Virus record (IMG/VR): IMGVR_UViG_3300041402_000583
Location: 1 to 23,191 of that record
DNA length: 23,191 nucleotides
From: a virus
Direction: 5' to 3' (one strand)
Shown here: one piece after another, positions 7,703 to 15,039 of the stretch
How positions within the stretch are numbered: the first letter of the stretch is position 1
Layout of the letters: each line of letters starts with the position of its first letter
Translations under genes and position numbers: made by a program
Notes under the pieces: generated by a model
Database searches by the model: none
Seen by the model: only the letters and a program-made list of their open reading frames with translations
What the model was told of the DNA's origin: nothing

Positions 7703-8671
7703 TTAGTATCTTCGCCCATAGACCGTTACATTGCCTGCCTCCTCATTAGTTCCTGCGTCAGCAGCATATATAACAAATTGAATCCACTCTATGCCAGTCA
7801 ATTCGACTACCAGCGCGGCCACTTCATCGTCCCCTGAGTTAATGACGGTAATCGTGCCGGCCATCTGATAATAGCCAGTTTCAGTATTCGGGTCGGCTAA
7901 CACACCGCCCCACTTGGTCGTCTCGTCGAGGTTTATCGTGTCCGCCCAGAAAGCCGGGTTAATCTGGACTGTGGAATCGGTGTTATCAACCGAGGCATGG
8001 GTAACGTCAATGCTGACATTATTAGTGTCCGTTACCACCAGCACCTGATAGTAACCCGAAGTGATGTCCGTGCCAGTTACGTAGGCCAGCTGCCCCGCTA
8101 TGGCACCGTCAAAACCTTCATTGGTTACGGTGAAATATTTAGCTTGCGTCCCGCCTGTGTAGTCAAAGACCACTGCGGTTTCAGAACAGGTCGCCCCCAA
8201 AGCATCGCCGCTGTCAGGATATACGATAACGGCCTGCGTTCCCAAGACGCAATCACCTTCGGCCAGGACTTGCAGCATACCGTTTGTCTTACTCCATCCT
8301 ATGAGGTTAAAACTGAAGGTATCATCTACATTGTTGAAATTCTCTCCGCAAAAGGTAAACATCCACTTACTGCCGGGTGAGTGGTGTCGGTAGTCAATAC
8401 CCGTATCGACAGAAGGAATCTTAAAAGGCCCGCCGTTAGCAACGGAAGAACTGTCCTTATTGGCGAAATTGCCCTCAGTAGTCAGGTCATATTCGGTCGC
8501 GAAATCGGCAGCGTCCTCATCCGCTGTTTCACGAATTAAGTACCAGCCCGAATGGTAGGTATCGAGAGGTTCGGCCTTTGTGGTCTGCATAACAAACAGT
8601 ATTAAAGCCGCCACAAACAAACAGACCAAAATGGGCAAAATTACCCTTCCAATTCTCATAACTTGTTTCAT
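7703..8671 (-). CDS. Membrane-anchored or secreted beta-rich structural protein
   Basis: 322 residues. An N-terminal hydrophobic helix (residues ~9-28, VILPILVCLFVAALILFVMQ, then TTKAEP) acts as signal peptide or anchor. The rest is acidic and beta-rich: a repeated-turn region (DYRHHSPGSKWMFTF, FSFNLIGWSK), a middle segment with VIVYPDSGDALGATCSE, AKYFTVTNEGFDG and YYQVLVVTDTNNVSIDVTHA, and an end, LTGIEWIQFVIYAADAG...VTVYGRRY, that recalls the end of the 231-aa protein. It begins after a hairpin terminator and has AAGGA ahead of the ATG. It is likely a virion-surface or envelope-associated protein of the same set as its neighbours. Function unknown. Confidence 0.7.
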   Translation of the reverse strand: MKQVMRIGRVILPILVCLFVAALILFVMQTTKAEPLDTYHSGWYLIRETADEDAADFATEYDLTTEGNFANKDSSSVANGGPFKIPSVDTGIDYRHHSPGSKWMFTFCGENFNNVDDTFSFNLIGWSKTNGMLQVLAEGDCVLGTQAVIVYPDSGDALGATCSETAVVFDYTGGTQAKYFTVTNEGFDGAIAGQLAYVTGTDITSGYYQVLVVTDTNNVSIDVTHASVDNTDSTVQINPAFWADTINLDETTKWGGVLADPNTETGYYQMAGTITVINSGDDEVAALVVELTGIEWIQFVIYAADAGTNEEAGNVTVYGRRY

Positions 8672-8684
8672 TTTCGTATTCCTT

Positions 8685-8719
8685 AAAAAGTAGTTAAGGC
8701 GGTGCTAACCGCCCTAACT
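8685..8719 (-). terminator. Rho-independent terminator after the beta-helix gene
   Basis: On the minus strand AGTTAGGGCGGT (8719-8708), loop TAGC, and ACCGCCTTAACT (8703-8692) form a 12-bp stem with one G-U pair, followed by AC and five Ts (8689-8685). It starts 12 nt past the stop of the beta-helix gene. The T-tract runs into the Shine-Dalgarno region of the 322-aa gene, so the next gene depends on read-through or on a promoter I cannot place. Confidence 0.85.
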
Positions 8720-8731
8720 ATAAAAACCATA

Positions 8732-11700
8732 TTAACCATCGGTATGTCCGGCAATGGTTGCGGAGGTATTAGCATCGCCTCCGTCATACTCATCGCCATC
8801 GTCATCAGTGATGTAGTTGTTCATAAACATCATGTCATCGCCGATGTGCATCAAGATTCCGGTTCCGACATCGCAAGCAATCAAGTTGCGGGCAACTAAG
8901 CCAGCACAGTCTTGCATGAAGTTAATGACCTCAACGGCGTTCAAACCACTATCTGCAACTAATGAGCCGTTGATTAAAACATTGTCTATAACAAGCAGGT
9001 TTGTCGAGGCGGCGGTATCGGCAACAAGACAGCCTATACTGTAATCGCCACGAATAAGATTGTTGCGTATCGTAAGCTGGTCGCCTACATCGTCAGCAAT
9101 GATAGCCGTCTCCGCACCAGAAGCCTTAGCTGTAAAGGTACAATTCTCAACTGTACATCCGATGTTGGTATCGACAAAATTTATCGCATCAAGAAACTCG
9201 TCAGTACCTACCTGATCACCGGCATCAGTGAAATCACAGTCAGATATAAGGCAGAAATCGGCATTGAGTTTTACCGTAATACCTATCTTGACCCCTGTAA
9301 CCGATGAAACTAGCCGCAAGTTCTTGATTGTGATATTGTCCGCATCGACTGAAATCGTACCGTCTTCGTGGTCGTAAGTGATAGTCGGCTTCGCCGAGCC
9401 GCTGCCAATCCCGATGACCGTAACACCGCCAACATCAAGGTCAAGCTCTTCGGATGTAAATGTCTCAGCATGACCTTGGGCTACATAGATAAAGTCGCCC
9501 CTATCGGCTGTGCAAAGGGCCTCGGCGGCGGCAATAGTCGTCTTGGCAGTCGCCCACGTCCTGCCGCCACCGTTGGAGCCGGAAGCATCCACATAGAAAA
9601 CCTGGCCTGTACCGTGGATTGAATCCACCTTTTGAGGTATGTCCGGCACAGGACTGCCGCCTTCATCTATGGCGAAAGTCTGGGTATTACCGTAGCACTT
9701 CATAGAGCCTGGGTCGAGTATAGAGCCGAGCGTGTCGCCACTTAACTTGTTGCCTACACACATACCAGTTGCAGCATCCTGAAACTCGATACAGAGCTTC
9801 CCTGACTTTGTATTTGTAATTACATTGTCCTGAAGCAGTACGTTGGTCGGTATGGCATCGCTCCATATTGGAGCTTCATTGAAATTACCGAATACCGTGC
9901 ATTCAATTATCGAACAGTTGGCGATAGTTGCCTCGTCAAGATTGACAAAACTATTGGTATGCGCATCGGTAGCGTTGGAGTTTTCGTATGTGCAGTTCTT
10001 AACGGTCAGATTTGCGGCAAGGGTATCAACGCTGATACAGTCCACAAACTCATCGCCGGAATCTGAACCATCAATAAAAGCAACATTCTCAATAGTACAT
10101 CCAATACCGGTTGCTTCGATTCTCAGGCCACTTGCGGTAACAGTAGCATCGGGTTCGACTTGCATATTCTTGAAGATAATACCGGCGGCACTAAACGTAA
10201 TCTCACCAGCGGTATCTTCCATTATAAATGTCGGCCTCGTTGTCCCTTCACCCATACCGATAAACTGAGTACCGGCGAGATTGAGAATAACAGCATCAGC
10301 AGCGGATATGTGTTCGGAGTGGCTTGCGCCTACGTAACAAATATCGCCTGCCGCCATAAGGGCCTCTGCGGCCTTCAGGGTTATCGAGGCAGTATGCCAA
10401 GTAGTACCATCGCCACCTGAGCCACCATCATCGCAATACCAGATATTTCCGGAAGAACCAACTGATGCAGCATCGTGAACGTTAAGAAATACCGTCCTGA
10501 TAATAAGGATTTCATCGGCGGTTGTTAGTTCCACTGAAAAGTCATCATCAACAACAAATACACCACCTACCGAAGTGTAATCCTCAATGTCCCTGATTTC
10601 GCCTTCGGGGGCGGCACCGGCGGCATCCTGAACACAGACCATCGACCAACCCGTATTGAAGTAATCATTACCATAACCCGCCATTGCGACAGAGGTCACG
10701 GCCTCGCCAGCACCATTATTGGCTTCGCAAACTGCCAGCATACCCCAACCCGTTAAGGCACTTACCGTACTACCGATACTGGTAAGTGTGGTTGCGTTTA
10801 ACTGGGCCAAACCGTCATCGTGAACGGGGATTAGCATACCGCTCACATCATTAGCGGTCGTTACGTAGTTCTCGAAACACTTCATCGTACCAGGGTCAAG
10901 TGAATATGCCTCGGCGGTGTTGTACATAAGATTGTAAGCGACAATGCCTGTCGCATTACCAGTGTACTCAATCGACAAGTCATCCGTCTCAAGGTTGCTA
11001 ATTACATTGCGGGCGATATATGTCTCTAAGTCAGCGGTGTCGCTGAATATCGCCGCAGCATCGTAACTACCATAGATGAAGTTATCGACAATCGTTGCAC
11101 CGATAACGGCACCGGCCCCGCCATCTATAAACGACTCGGCCCCGGCTTGGTCGGCTGAATAGGCCGTACATCCGGCGATTGTGGGGTAATTCCCCGCCGT
11201 AACAAGTTGGATAGCTACGTTAAACTCATTCGCCGCCGATGCAGGTTCGGGAAAGTAGCAATTCAAAATCTTCGCATTGTCCCCGGTCGCCGCAATCTCA
11301 ATCGCATTTACACATTCACTTACAGTTGAAAGGAACCGCAAGTTGAAAAGTGTTATACCATCGGCTTTAATCACAAACTCGTCCGTATTGGTATCGTAAG
11401 TAAACTCCGGCGCATCGAGTCCACTACCCAGACCGATAATCGTAAGACCGGCCACATCGGCATCTATTGCCAGGGTAGTGCCATTGTCGAGCGTCTCGGC
11501 ATGACCTTGAGCAACGTAGATAATGTCGCCCCTATTGGCACCGCCATCGGCCTTGCATATAACAATGGCCGCATCGAGGGTAACTGAGGCGTGCTCCAAA
11601 CTTTTGCCAGTGGCCTGACCACCGGCTGAGCTGTCAACGTACCATAACGCCCCCGTTCCCTTTTCCCCTCCAATGACGCCCTCAATCTCAGCCATAAAAC

Positions 11701-11839
11701 GATAGATGGGGTCAAGGGAGGTGTTTTGAGCCCCTACCCAGGATTTATTCCTCGCATAGTAGTCGGCATTGTTAGTTAACCCAAAGGCCACTCCGGCTAA
11801 TAGTGATAGCATCAAAATAGATGTTAGTATTCGTTTCAT
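8732..11839 (-). CDS. Secreted right-handed beta-helix protein with three repeated modules
   Basis: 1035 residues. A signal peptide at 1-20 (KRILTSILMLSLLAGVAFG) is followed by NNADYYARNKSWVG. Three modules (~62-328, ~462-718, ~743-1010) share the order xYVDSSxGG / AAIxxCxADxGDxIYVAQGHAE / VxIIGxGSGxxxPxxTYD / IxLxNLRxxS, then short beta-helix rungs with regular N, C and hydrophobic ladders (ILNCYF, IENVAF, ISDCDF). Modules 1 and 2 end in LDPGxMKC. A non-helix domain (~340-460, TGWGMLAVCEANNG, NTGWSMVCVQDA) separates modules 1 and 2. The tail is Asp/Gly-rich. Such beta-helices serve as phage tailspikes or glycan-binding/cleaving proteins; no catalytic set is identified here. Strong AAGGAG 8 nt before the ATG. 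It lies between terminators at both ends. Confidence 0.8.
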   Translation of the reverse strand: MKRILTSILMLSLLAGVAFGLTNNADYYARNKSWVGAQNTSLDPIYRFMAEIEGVIGGEKGTGALWYVDSSAGGQATGKSLEHASVTLDAAIVICKADGGANRGDIIYVAQGHAETLDNGTTLAIDADVAGLTIIGLGSGLDAPEFTYDTNTDEFVIKADGITLFNLRFLSTVSECVNAIEIAATGDNAKILNCYFPEPASAANEFNVAIQLVTAGNYPTIAGCTAYSADQAGAESFIDGGAGAVIGATIVDNFIYGSYDAAAIFSDTADLETYIARNVISNLETDDLSIEYTGNATGIVAYNLMYNTAEAYSLDPGTMKCFENYVTTANDVSGMLIPVHDDGLAQLNATTLTSIGSTVSALTGWGMLAVCEANNGAGEAVTSVAMAGYGNDYFNTGWSMVCVQDAAGAAPEGEIRDIEDYTSVGGVFVVDDDFSVELTTADEILIIRTVFLNVHDAASVGSSGNIWYCDDGGSGGDGTTWHTASITLKAAEALMAAGDICYVGASHSEHISAADAVILNLAGTQFIGMGEGTTRPTFIMEDTAGEITFSAAGIIFKNMQVEPDATVTASGLRIEATGIGCTIENVAFIDGSDSGDEFVDCISVDTLAANLTVKNCTYENSNATDAHTNSFVNLDEATIANCSIIECTVFGNFNEAPIWSDAIPTNVLLQDNVITNTKSGKLCIEFQDAATGMCVGNKLSGDTLGSILDPGSMKCYGNTQTFAIDEGGSPVPDIPQKVDSIHGTGQVFYVDASGSNGGGRTWATAKTTIAAAEALCTADRGDFIYVAQGHAETFTSEELDLDVGGVTVIGIGSGSAKPTITYDHEDGTISVDADNITIKNLRLVSSVTGVKIGITVKLNADFCLISDCDFTDAGDQVGTDEFLDAINFVDTNIGCTVENCTFTAKASGAETAIIADDVGDQLTIRNNLIRGDYSIGCLVADTAASTNLLVIDNVLINGSLVADSGLNAVEVINFMQDCAGLVARNLIACDVGTGILMHIGDDMMFMNNYITDDDGDEYDGGDANTSATIAGHTDG
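8810..11656 (-). repeat. Three tandem beta-helix modules inside the 1035-aa protein
   Basis: Module 1 spans about 11656-10856, module 2 about 10456-9686, module 3 about 9613-8810. The conserved entry block is YVD/YCD...T-W/S...ITLxAA...GDIxYVAQGHAE; the exit block of modules 1 and 2 is LDPG-T/S-MKC. Modules 1 and 3 are closest; part of their DNA (near 9470-9510 and 11499-11539) still matches at most positions, so they were copied more recently or have been homogenised. Module 2 has diverged. Confidence 0.8.
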
Positions 11840-11866
11840 TTTAATTTCTCCTTAAAATAGAGATTC

Positions 11867-11898
11867 AAAAGAGGGGCGCCTCAAGAGGCAACCCCCCT
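11867..11898 (-). terminator. Probable rho-independent terminator after the cement gene
   Basis: Minus strand: AGGGG (11898-11894) pairs with CCCCT (11876-11872), and inside it GCCT-CTTG-AGGC makes a 4-bp stem with a tetraloop. TCTTTT follows. It starts about 13 nt after the TAA of the cement gene. It would separate the head genes from the signal-peptide island. Confidence 0.65.
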
Positions 11899-11911
11899 TA
11901 ATTTCTGTTCG

Positions 11912-12403
11912 TTACGGATTTCCTACTGGCGATACAGCTACCTGAACACGGTCGGACTGAGGTACATCTTCAAGCCAGGCATCAATGGTGAACGTCCCGT
12001 TGGTTATTGTCTGGTTGTAATACAACTGGAGATACCTCTGGTTGAGTCCGTAAGGCAGTGCCCCACGGTAAATCCACGCGCCTGCGAGCAATAGTCTTGA
12101 ATCAGTACCAATGACCTCATTGACACCGCTTCCGGCGTTTATAACACCCGCTAAGGGCATCATAATCGTCTTAATGGTGCCACTCAGGTCATCACCGCTT
12201 TGGGTCGCGGAGGTTTGAAGCTCAATACTAAGTGAGTCGGCCGTATTTGTCGGGGCCACAGACGTCCTGATACAAAGATGTATCGGATGGCCTACTCCGA
12301 ACTGGGGATTGGTAACGGCCATATCAATCATATTGTCTGATAACGTCGCTGCGTCTATTTCTTGAAAATCGCTAAAGACGCCCAAATTTGAATGTGCTCC
12401 CAT
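11912..12403 (-). CDS. Bbp16-type capsid cement/decoration protein
   Basis: 163 residues directly downstream of the major capsid gene, where cement proteins sit. The pattern fits the Bbp16 cement family of Bordetella phage BPP-1: VGHPIHLCIRTSVAPT near 37-52, a LSIELQTSATQSGDD strand-turn, a middle loop with PLAGVINAGSG, then GALPYGLNQRYLQLYYN and a final strand TFTIDAWLEDVPQ. In that family the protein binds outside the capsid shell and stabilises it. There is no signal peptide, unlike the genes that follow. AAGGGA precedes the ATG. A hairpin terminator follows the stop. Confidence 0.75.
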   Translation of the reverse strand: MGAHSNLGVFSDFQEIDAATLSDNMIDMAVTNPQFGVGHPIHLCIRTSVAPTNTADSLSIELQTSATQSGDDLSGTIKTIMMPLAGVINAGSGVNEVIGTDSRLLLAGAWIYRGALPYGLNQRYLQLYYNQTITNGTFTIDAWLEDVPQSDRVQVAVSPVGNP

Positions 12404-12469
12404 AATCTTTCCCTTTCAATTAAGGTTATTAACTTTTTGTTTTACTCAACAGTCAAAGCTATGACTCTT
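12404..12469 (-). promoter_or_regulatory. Gap between capsid and cement genes; weak promoter-like sequence
   Basis: The minus strand holds TTGACT, 17 nt, then GTTAAT, which matches a sigma-70 -35/-10 pair only in part (4/6 at -10). A 5-bp stem AGTCA/TGACT lies at its 5' side but has no T-tract, so it is not a terminator. This could be a promoter for the cement gene. The evidence is weak. Confidence 0.25.
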
Positions 12470-13471
12470 TTATGCCGCAGCTACAGCCGTCTCATCGTTC
12501 AAAATGGACGGGCATTTTCTGATGGGCATGTCCCTAAACATCATCATTGGCTTGCCATAAGGATTCTCCGAAGAATACTTGACGTTGGTCTTGTCAACCG
12601 TCAGCCAATCTAAGTGGGTGAAGATTCTGCTATTGACATACATCCAGACGGTTTCCTCGCCCATAAAGTCGTTGCGGGCCTCGATAATCTTCTTGATAAG
12701 GTCGGTGCTGATCGCACTCAATGAAGATTCAATGTTCCTGATTCGCTTGACTGCACGCTGGTCCTCAACAACCAGGCCCAAGTCCCAGGCCAATTCGGTG
12801 ATATAGTCCCACCTCTTTTTGCTGTTCTCGGCGGTCACATAGACCAAACCCATGTCATCGACCTGGATTCCCTTGTGTGGGTCATTTACTGGGTAGGTCC
12901 CAAATACCTTTTCCGGCGACCATTGAATCATCCATATAGAGGTGGTGTCGCTTCCGGTTCCTGCCATATCATAGACACCGAGACTGCCATTTGTCGGATT
13001 AGTTGGGTCGGTTGCATCGGGGGTTGTGTATCTTACGCCAAAGCCATCGAATTTCTCCGGGGTAGCCACGGAGCTTCCGTGTATGATGTGATTGCATACT
13101 CCCTGCCCGAAACCTTCGATGTGCCTGTCCAGAATCGTAAGACGTTTGGTTACTTTTTTGGGCTGTATTCTCAAGGTATCTTTCGGAATCACACTGCGGT
13201 CCTTGAACATACTAATGACTTCGCTGAATGCAGCCCATTGAACTACCGAAGCGTCCCAGCCGTCGCCAACCTTGATAATCTGAGGGGTAGGAATAGAGGT
13301 CTCTCTTACTCCTGAGAAGGAAAGAATCTCGTTTGACGGCACGAAGGGCATGTCCTCCATCATAGGTTTCTTTTCGGTAAGGACTTTACCGAAACGAATA
13401 ATTTGCCCGTTCTTCGAGAGCTTAGACAGAGCCGATAAGTGGTATCGGGTGTCAAATCCTAACTGTGCCAT
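12470..13471 (-). CDS. Major capsid protein (podovirus/BPP-1-like, HK97-fold type)
   Basis: 333 residues. Recognised by the block GFGQGVCNHIIHGS, ATPEKFDGFGVRYTTP, DMAGTGSDTTSIWMIQWSPE, VFGTYPVNDPHKGIQVDDMG and AWDLGLVVEDQRAVKRIRNIE, in the order and spacing I recall for the major capsid proteins of BPP-1-like podoviruses. Upstream of it is the charged N-terminal arm region (GFDTRYHLSALSKLSKNGQ, ETSIPTPQIIKVGDGW). The C-terminus is short and Ala-rich. It assembles the procapsid shell with the scaffold encoded upstream; the cement gene follows. Length is normal. AGGAGA lies 7 nt before the ATG, but the leader RNA can bury this site (see regulatory entries). Confidence 0.9.
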   Translation of the reverse strand: MAQLGFDTRYHLSALSKLSKNGQIIRFGKVLTEKKPMMEDMPFVPSNEILSFSGVRETSIPTPQIIKVGDGWDASVVQWAAFSEVISMFKDRSVIPKDTLRIQPKKVTKRLTILDRHIEGFGQGVCNHIIHGSSVATPEKFDGFGVRYTTPDATDPTNPTNGSLGVYDMAGTGSDTTSIWMIQWSPEKVFGTYPVNDPHKGIQVDDMGLVYVTAENSKKRWDYITELAWDLGLVVEDQRAVKRIRNIESSLSAISTDLIKKIIEARNDFMGEETVWMYVNSRIFTHLDWLTVDKTNVKYSSENPYGKPMMMFRDMPIRKCPSILNDETAVAAA

Positions 13472-13530
13472 AGTGGTTTCTCCTAACTAAAGTAATATTT
13501 TCAGGTTTAGTTTCGGAGAGAAATCCACTA
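13469..13530 (-). promoter_or_regulatory. Shine-Dalgarno-sequestering hairpin of the major capsid gene
   Basis: In the minus-strand RNA, UAGUGG (13530-13525) pairs with CCACUA (13476-13471), and UUUCUC (13523-13518) pairs with GAGAAA (13482-13477). One A (13524) is bulged and a U-G pair (13517/13483) can be added. The paired bases include the whole GGAG and the A of the AUG. Inside the loop AACUAAA (13512-13506) pairs perfectly with UUUAGUU (13491-13485). An alternative hairpin uses the same 5' arm: GGAGA (13545-13541) with UCUCC (13519-13515), and CCAC (13538-13535) with GUGG (13528-13525). It would free the ribosome site. Helices are read directly; the regulatory switch is inferred. Confidence 0.6.
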
Positions 13531-13543
13531 CGGTGTGGGGTCT

Positions 13544-13597
13544 CCTGAACGCTTTTACGCCTGTCTTTGGCGACCGCTCTTTGCGGTAAGCATCAGG
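13544..13597 (-). ncRNA. Three-way-junction RNA in the major capsid leader
   Basis: Minus-strand RNA: outer stem CCUGA (13597-13593) with UCAGG (13548-13544), extended past a small internal loop by GCUU with AAGC. It encloses hairpin ACCGC-AAAGA-GCGGU and hairpin CGCC-AAAGACA-GGCG. Both loops start with AAAGA. The upstream segment GCGUAAGC (13608-13601) can pair with GCUUA(C)CGC (13591-13583) instead, which would break the outer stem and first hairpin. The 3' arm of the outer stem overlaps the anti-sequester arm (13545-13541) by two bases. The layout is like a riboswitch or protein-binding leader. It is not a terminator (no T-tract). I could not match it to a known RNA family. Confidence 0.55.
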
Positions 13598-13621
13598 GCC
13601 GCTTACGCGGGAAATCTGAAT

Positions 13622-13732
13622 TTATTCAACTTCCATACCAGAAGAATTTGGGAAATACTTCTCTTGTAACTCCTTTTCAGACAATTTCTTGTCCTCTTCT
13701 GATATAGTATCTTGTTCTTTTTCTTCGGTCAT
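13622..13732 (-). CDS. 36-residue mini-protein copying the scaffold C-terminal tail
   Basis: A short acidic frame whose ATG overlaps the scaffold stop (ATGA), which implies coupled translation. Its end, DKKLSEKELQEKYFPNSSGM, lines up with the last residues of the scaffold-like protein, DEDLSEEQKQKKYFPKSPGM; the DNA shares the 13-nt AGAAGTATTTCCC. It consists almost wholly of a charged helix plus this tail. In many phages the scaffold C-terminus is the part that binds coat protein, so this peptide could compete with or assist the scaffold. That role is inferred. It is followed by the 150-nt structured leader of the capsid gene. Confidence 0.7.
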   Translation of the reverse strand: MTEEKEQDTISEEDKKLSEKELQEKYFPNSSGMEVE

Positions 13733-14613
13733 TCAGTCATACCTGGTGACTTCGGGAAATACTTCTTTTGTTTCTGTTCCTCGCTTAGGTCTTCATCTTT
13801 AGTATCATCTGTGGGCGGTGTGCCGCCGATGATTTTCCCTTCACCTTCGAGAACTTGAGCTGCGACACCGAGTAGTTCCATCAAAACCGGATTATTAGAT
13901 ATTCCAGCTTTGTAAGTTTTATCATTGAAATCCTGCCAAGCCTCATCATCATCGGTTTTAATATTCCTCCAGTCCGGGTTTACTTTACTCCTCAGTGCCC
14001 GCTGGATGAGTTCAAGGTGCTCTTGGCATTCCTTTTTGCCCCATAACTCCTCAAGGGTCTCAACGCAGGCTTTGACTGCCGCTTTGTTATCTTTCTCTTC
14101 CTTCTCAAAGGCTTCCTTGTCGGCTTTTGTTAAAGCCTCGCTTCGACTTATCATAGTCTCACTCCATAAGTCAAGAGCTTCCTGGAGAGTAGTTTGGGAC
14201 AAGTGATGTTTAACCGCCCACGCCCTTAACCCCTTCTCGCCTTCCTCATCGTAAATCATACCTTTAGGAAGTTGGGGTCGGGTAATCTCATAACCATCCT
14301 CGGTATCCGGCGCACCGAGCAACTTACCTACCCTGGCGTGGTAATCGGCCACTTGTTCAGACGTGACCTTACCTAACGTCTTTGGCAGCCGAAGAGGGTC
14401 GCTTAATGCGGTCTTGGTCTCGATATGCCCCTTGTGAGAATCTTCCTCAGTCTTGAACCTCTTTAATACGGCATTGCCTTTTGTGGACTCGTAATTGTCC
14501 GTCCAATGCTCACCGTCACCACCACCCTCGCCAGGGTCTTCTTCATATCTCATAGTGGCTTTCCACAGGACCGAACTAAGCCTCTTATTATAATAAAATT
14601 CATCGTGAAACAT
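13729..14613 (-). CDS. Scaffold-like capsid assembly protein
   Basis: 294 residues just upstream of the major capsid gene, the usual place for the scaffold. The sequence is very hydrophilic: an acidic Gly/Glu N-terminal part (~21-60), a conserved-looking block DGYEITRPQLPKGMIYDEEG and GLRAWAVKHHLSQTTLQEALDLW (~107-150), then long charged helices likely to form coiled coil (~155-210), an acidic linker, and a basic/aromatic tail KKYFPKSPGM. This architecture fits internal scaffolds that are lost on maturation. A strong AAGGAG precedes the ATG. An internal ATG at residue 21 is a possible later start. The tail is repeated in the mini-gene downstream. Confidence 0.75.
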   Translation of the reverse strand: MFHDEFYYNKRLSSVLWKATMRYEEDPGEGGGDGEHWTDNYESTKGNAVLKRFKTEEDSHKGHIETKTALSDPLRLPKTLGKVTSEQVADYHARVGKLLGAPDTEDGYEITRPQLPKGMIYDEEGEKGLRAWAVKHHLSQTTLQEALDLWSETMISRSEALTKADKEAFEKEEKDNKAAVKACVETLEELWGKKECQEHLELIQRALRSKVNPDWRNIKTDDDEAWQDFNDKTYKAGISNNPVLMELLGVAAQVLEGEGKIIGGTPPTDDTKDEDLSEEQKQKKYFPKSPGMTE

Positions 14614-14622
14614 TGTTTCTCC

Positions 14623-15039
14623 TTAGACTTTGGTTTTCTCAAGCTCCACATTGTTAAGCATCAAGCGTAGCTCTTTTACCTTCTTCTTTGGTGAAATACT
14701 TATGTTCGGGGCGCCAGGGGGTGAGACTAAGCATAAATCAACCCATTTGTCCTCGCCCTTCTTAGTGACCTTACCTTGCAGGATACGGGCTCCTTCTCCG
14801 GGGCCGACTCTGACCTTGATAGTGCCGTCCTTGAGCTTATTGGCCTCTATTGCAATTTCGTATGGCTTTTCGTTCTCTGCCCTGACCTCGGCCTCAATCC
14901 TGGCCCTCATATCAGCCTCTGTTTCCTTCGAGGGTGGTAAATCGGGTTTTGTCTCGTCCGTTTCGGGCTTTGTTTGTTTGGGCTTGCTCGCCTTTTTCTT
15001 TGTGTCCGTAATCTTTGCCTTAATTTTCTTTCTTGCCAT
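14623..15039 (-). CDS. Lys/Glu-rich small protein between portal and scaffold genes
   Basis: 138 residues. Residues 1-45 are low-complexity Lys/Thr/Pro/Glu (KKKASKPKQTKPETDE), then a helix (DMRARIEAEVRAENEK). Residues ~65-138 look like a small folded domain: KLKDGTIKVRVGPGEGARIL, KVTKKGEDKWVDLCLVSPPG and ending ELRLMLNNVELEKTKV. The Shine-Dalgarno CAGGAG is inside the end of the upstream gene, whose stop overlaps the ATG (TAATG). No family recognised. Position suggests a head-assembly or internal protein, but this is only context. Confidence 0.7.
   Translation of the reverse strand: MARKKIKAKITDTKKKASKPKQTKPETDETKPDLPPSKETEADMRARIEAEVRAENEKPYEIAIEANKLKDGTIKVRVGPGEGARILQGKVTKKGEDKWVDLCLVSPPGAPNISISPKKKVKELRLMLNNVELEKTKV

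Noticed and set aside
13544-13597. Hammerhead ribozyme
   Set aside because: CUGAUG is present beside a three-way junction, but the conserved A after CUGAUG is C and no GAAA follows at the right place between stems.
13472-13621. Terminator between scaffold and capsid genes
   Set aside because: Stable stems are present, but none is followed by a T-run on the coding strand.
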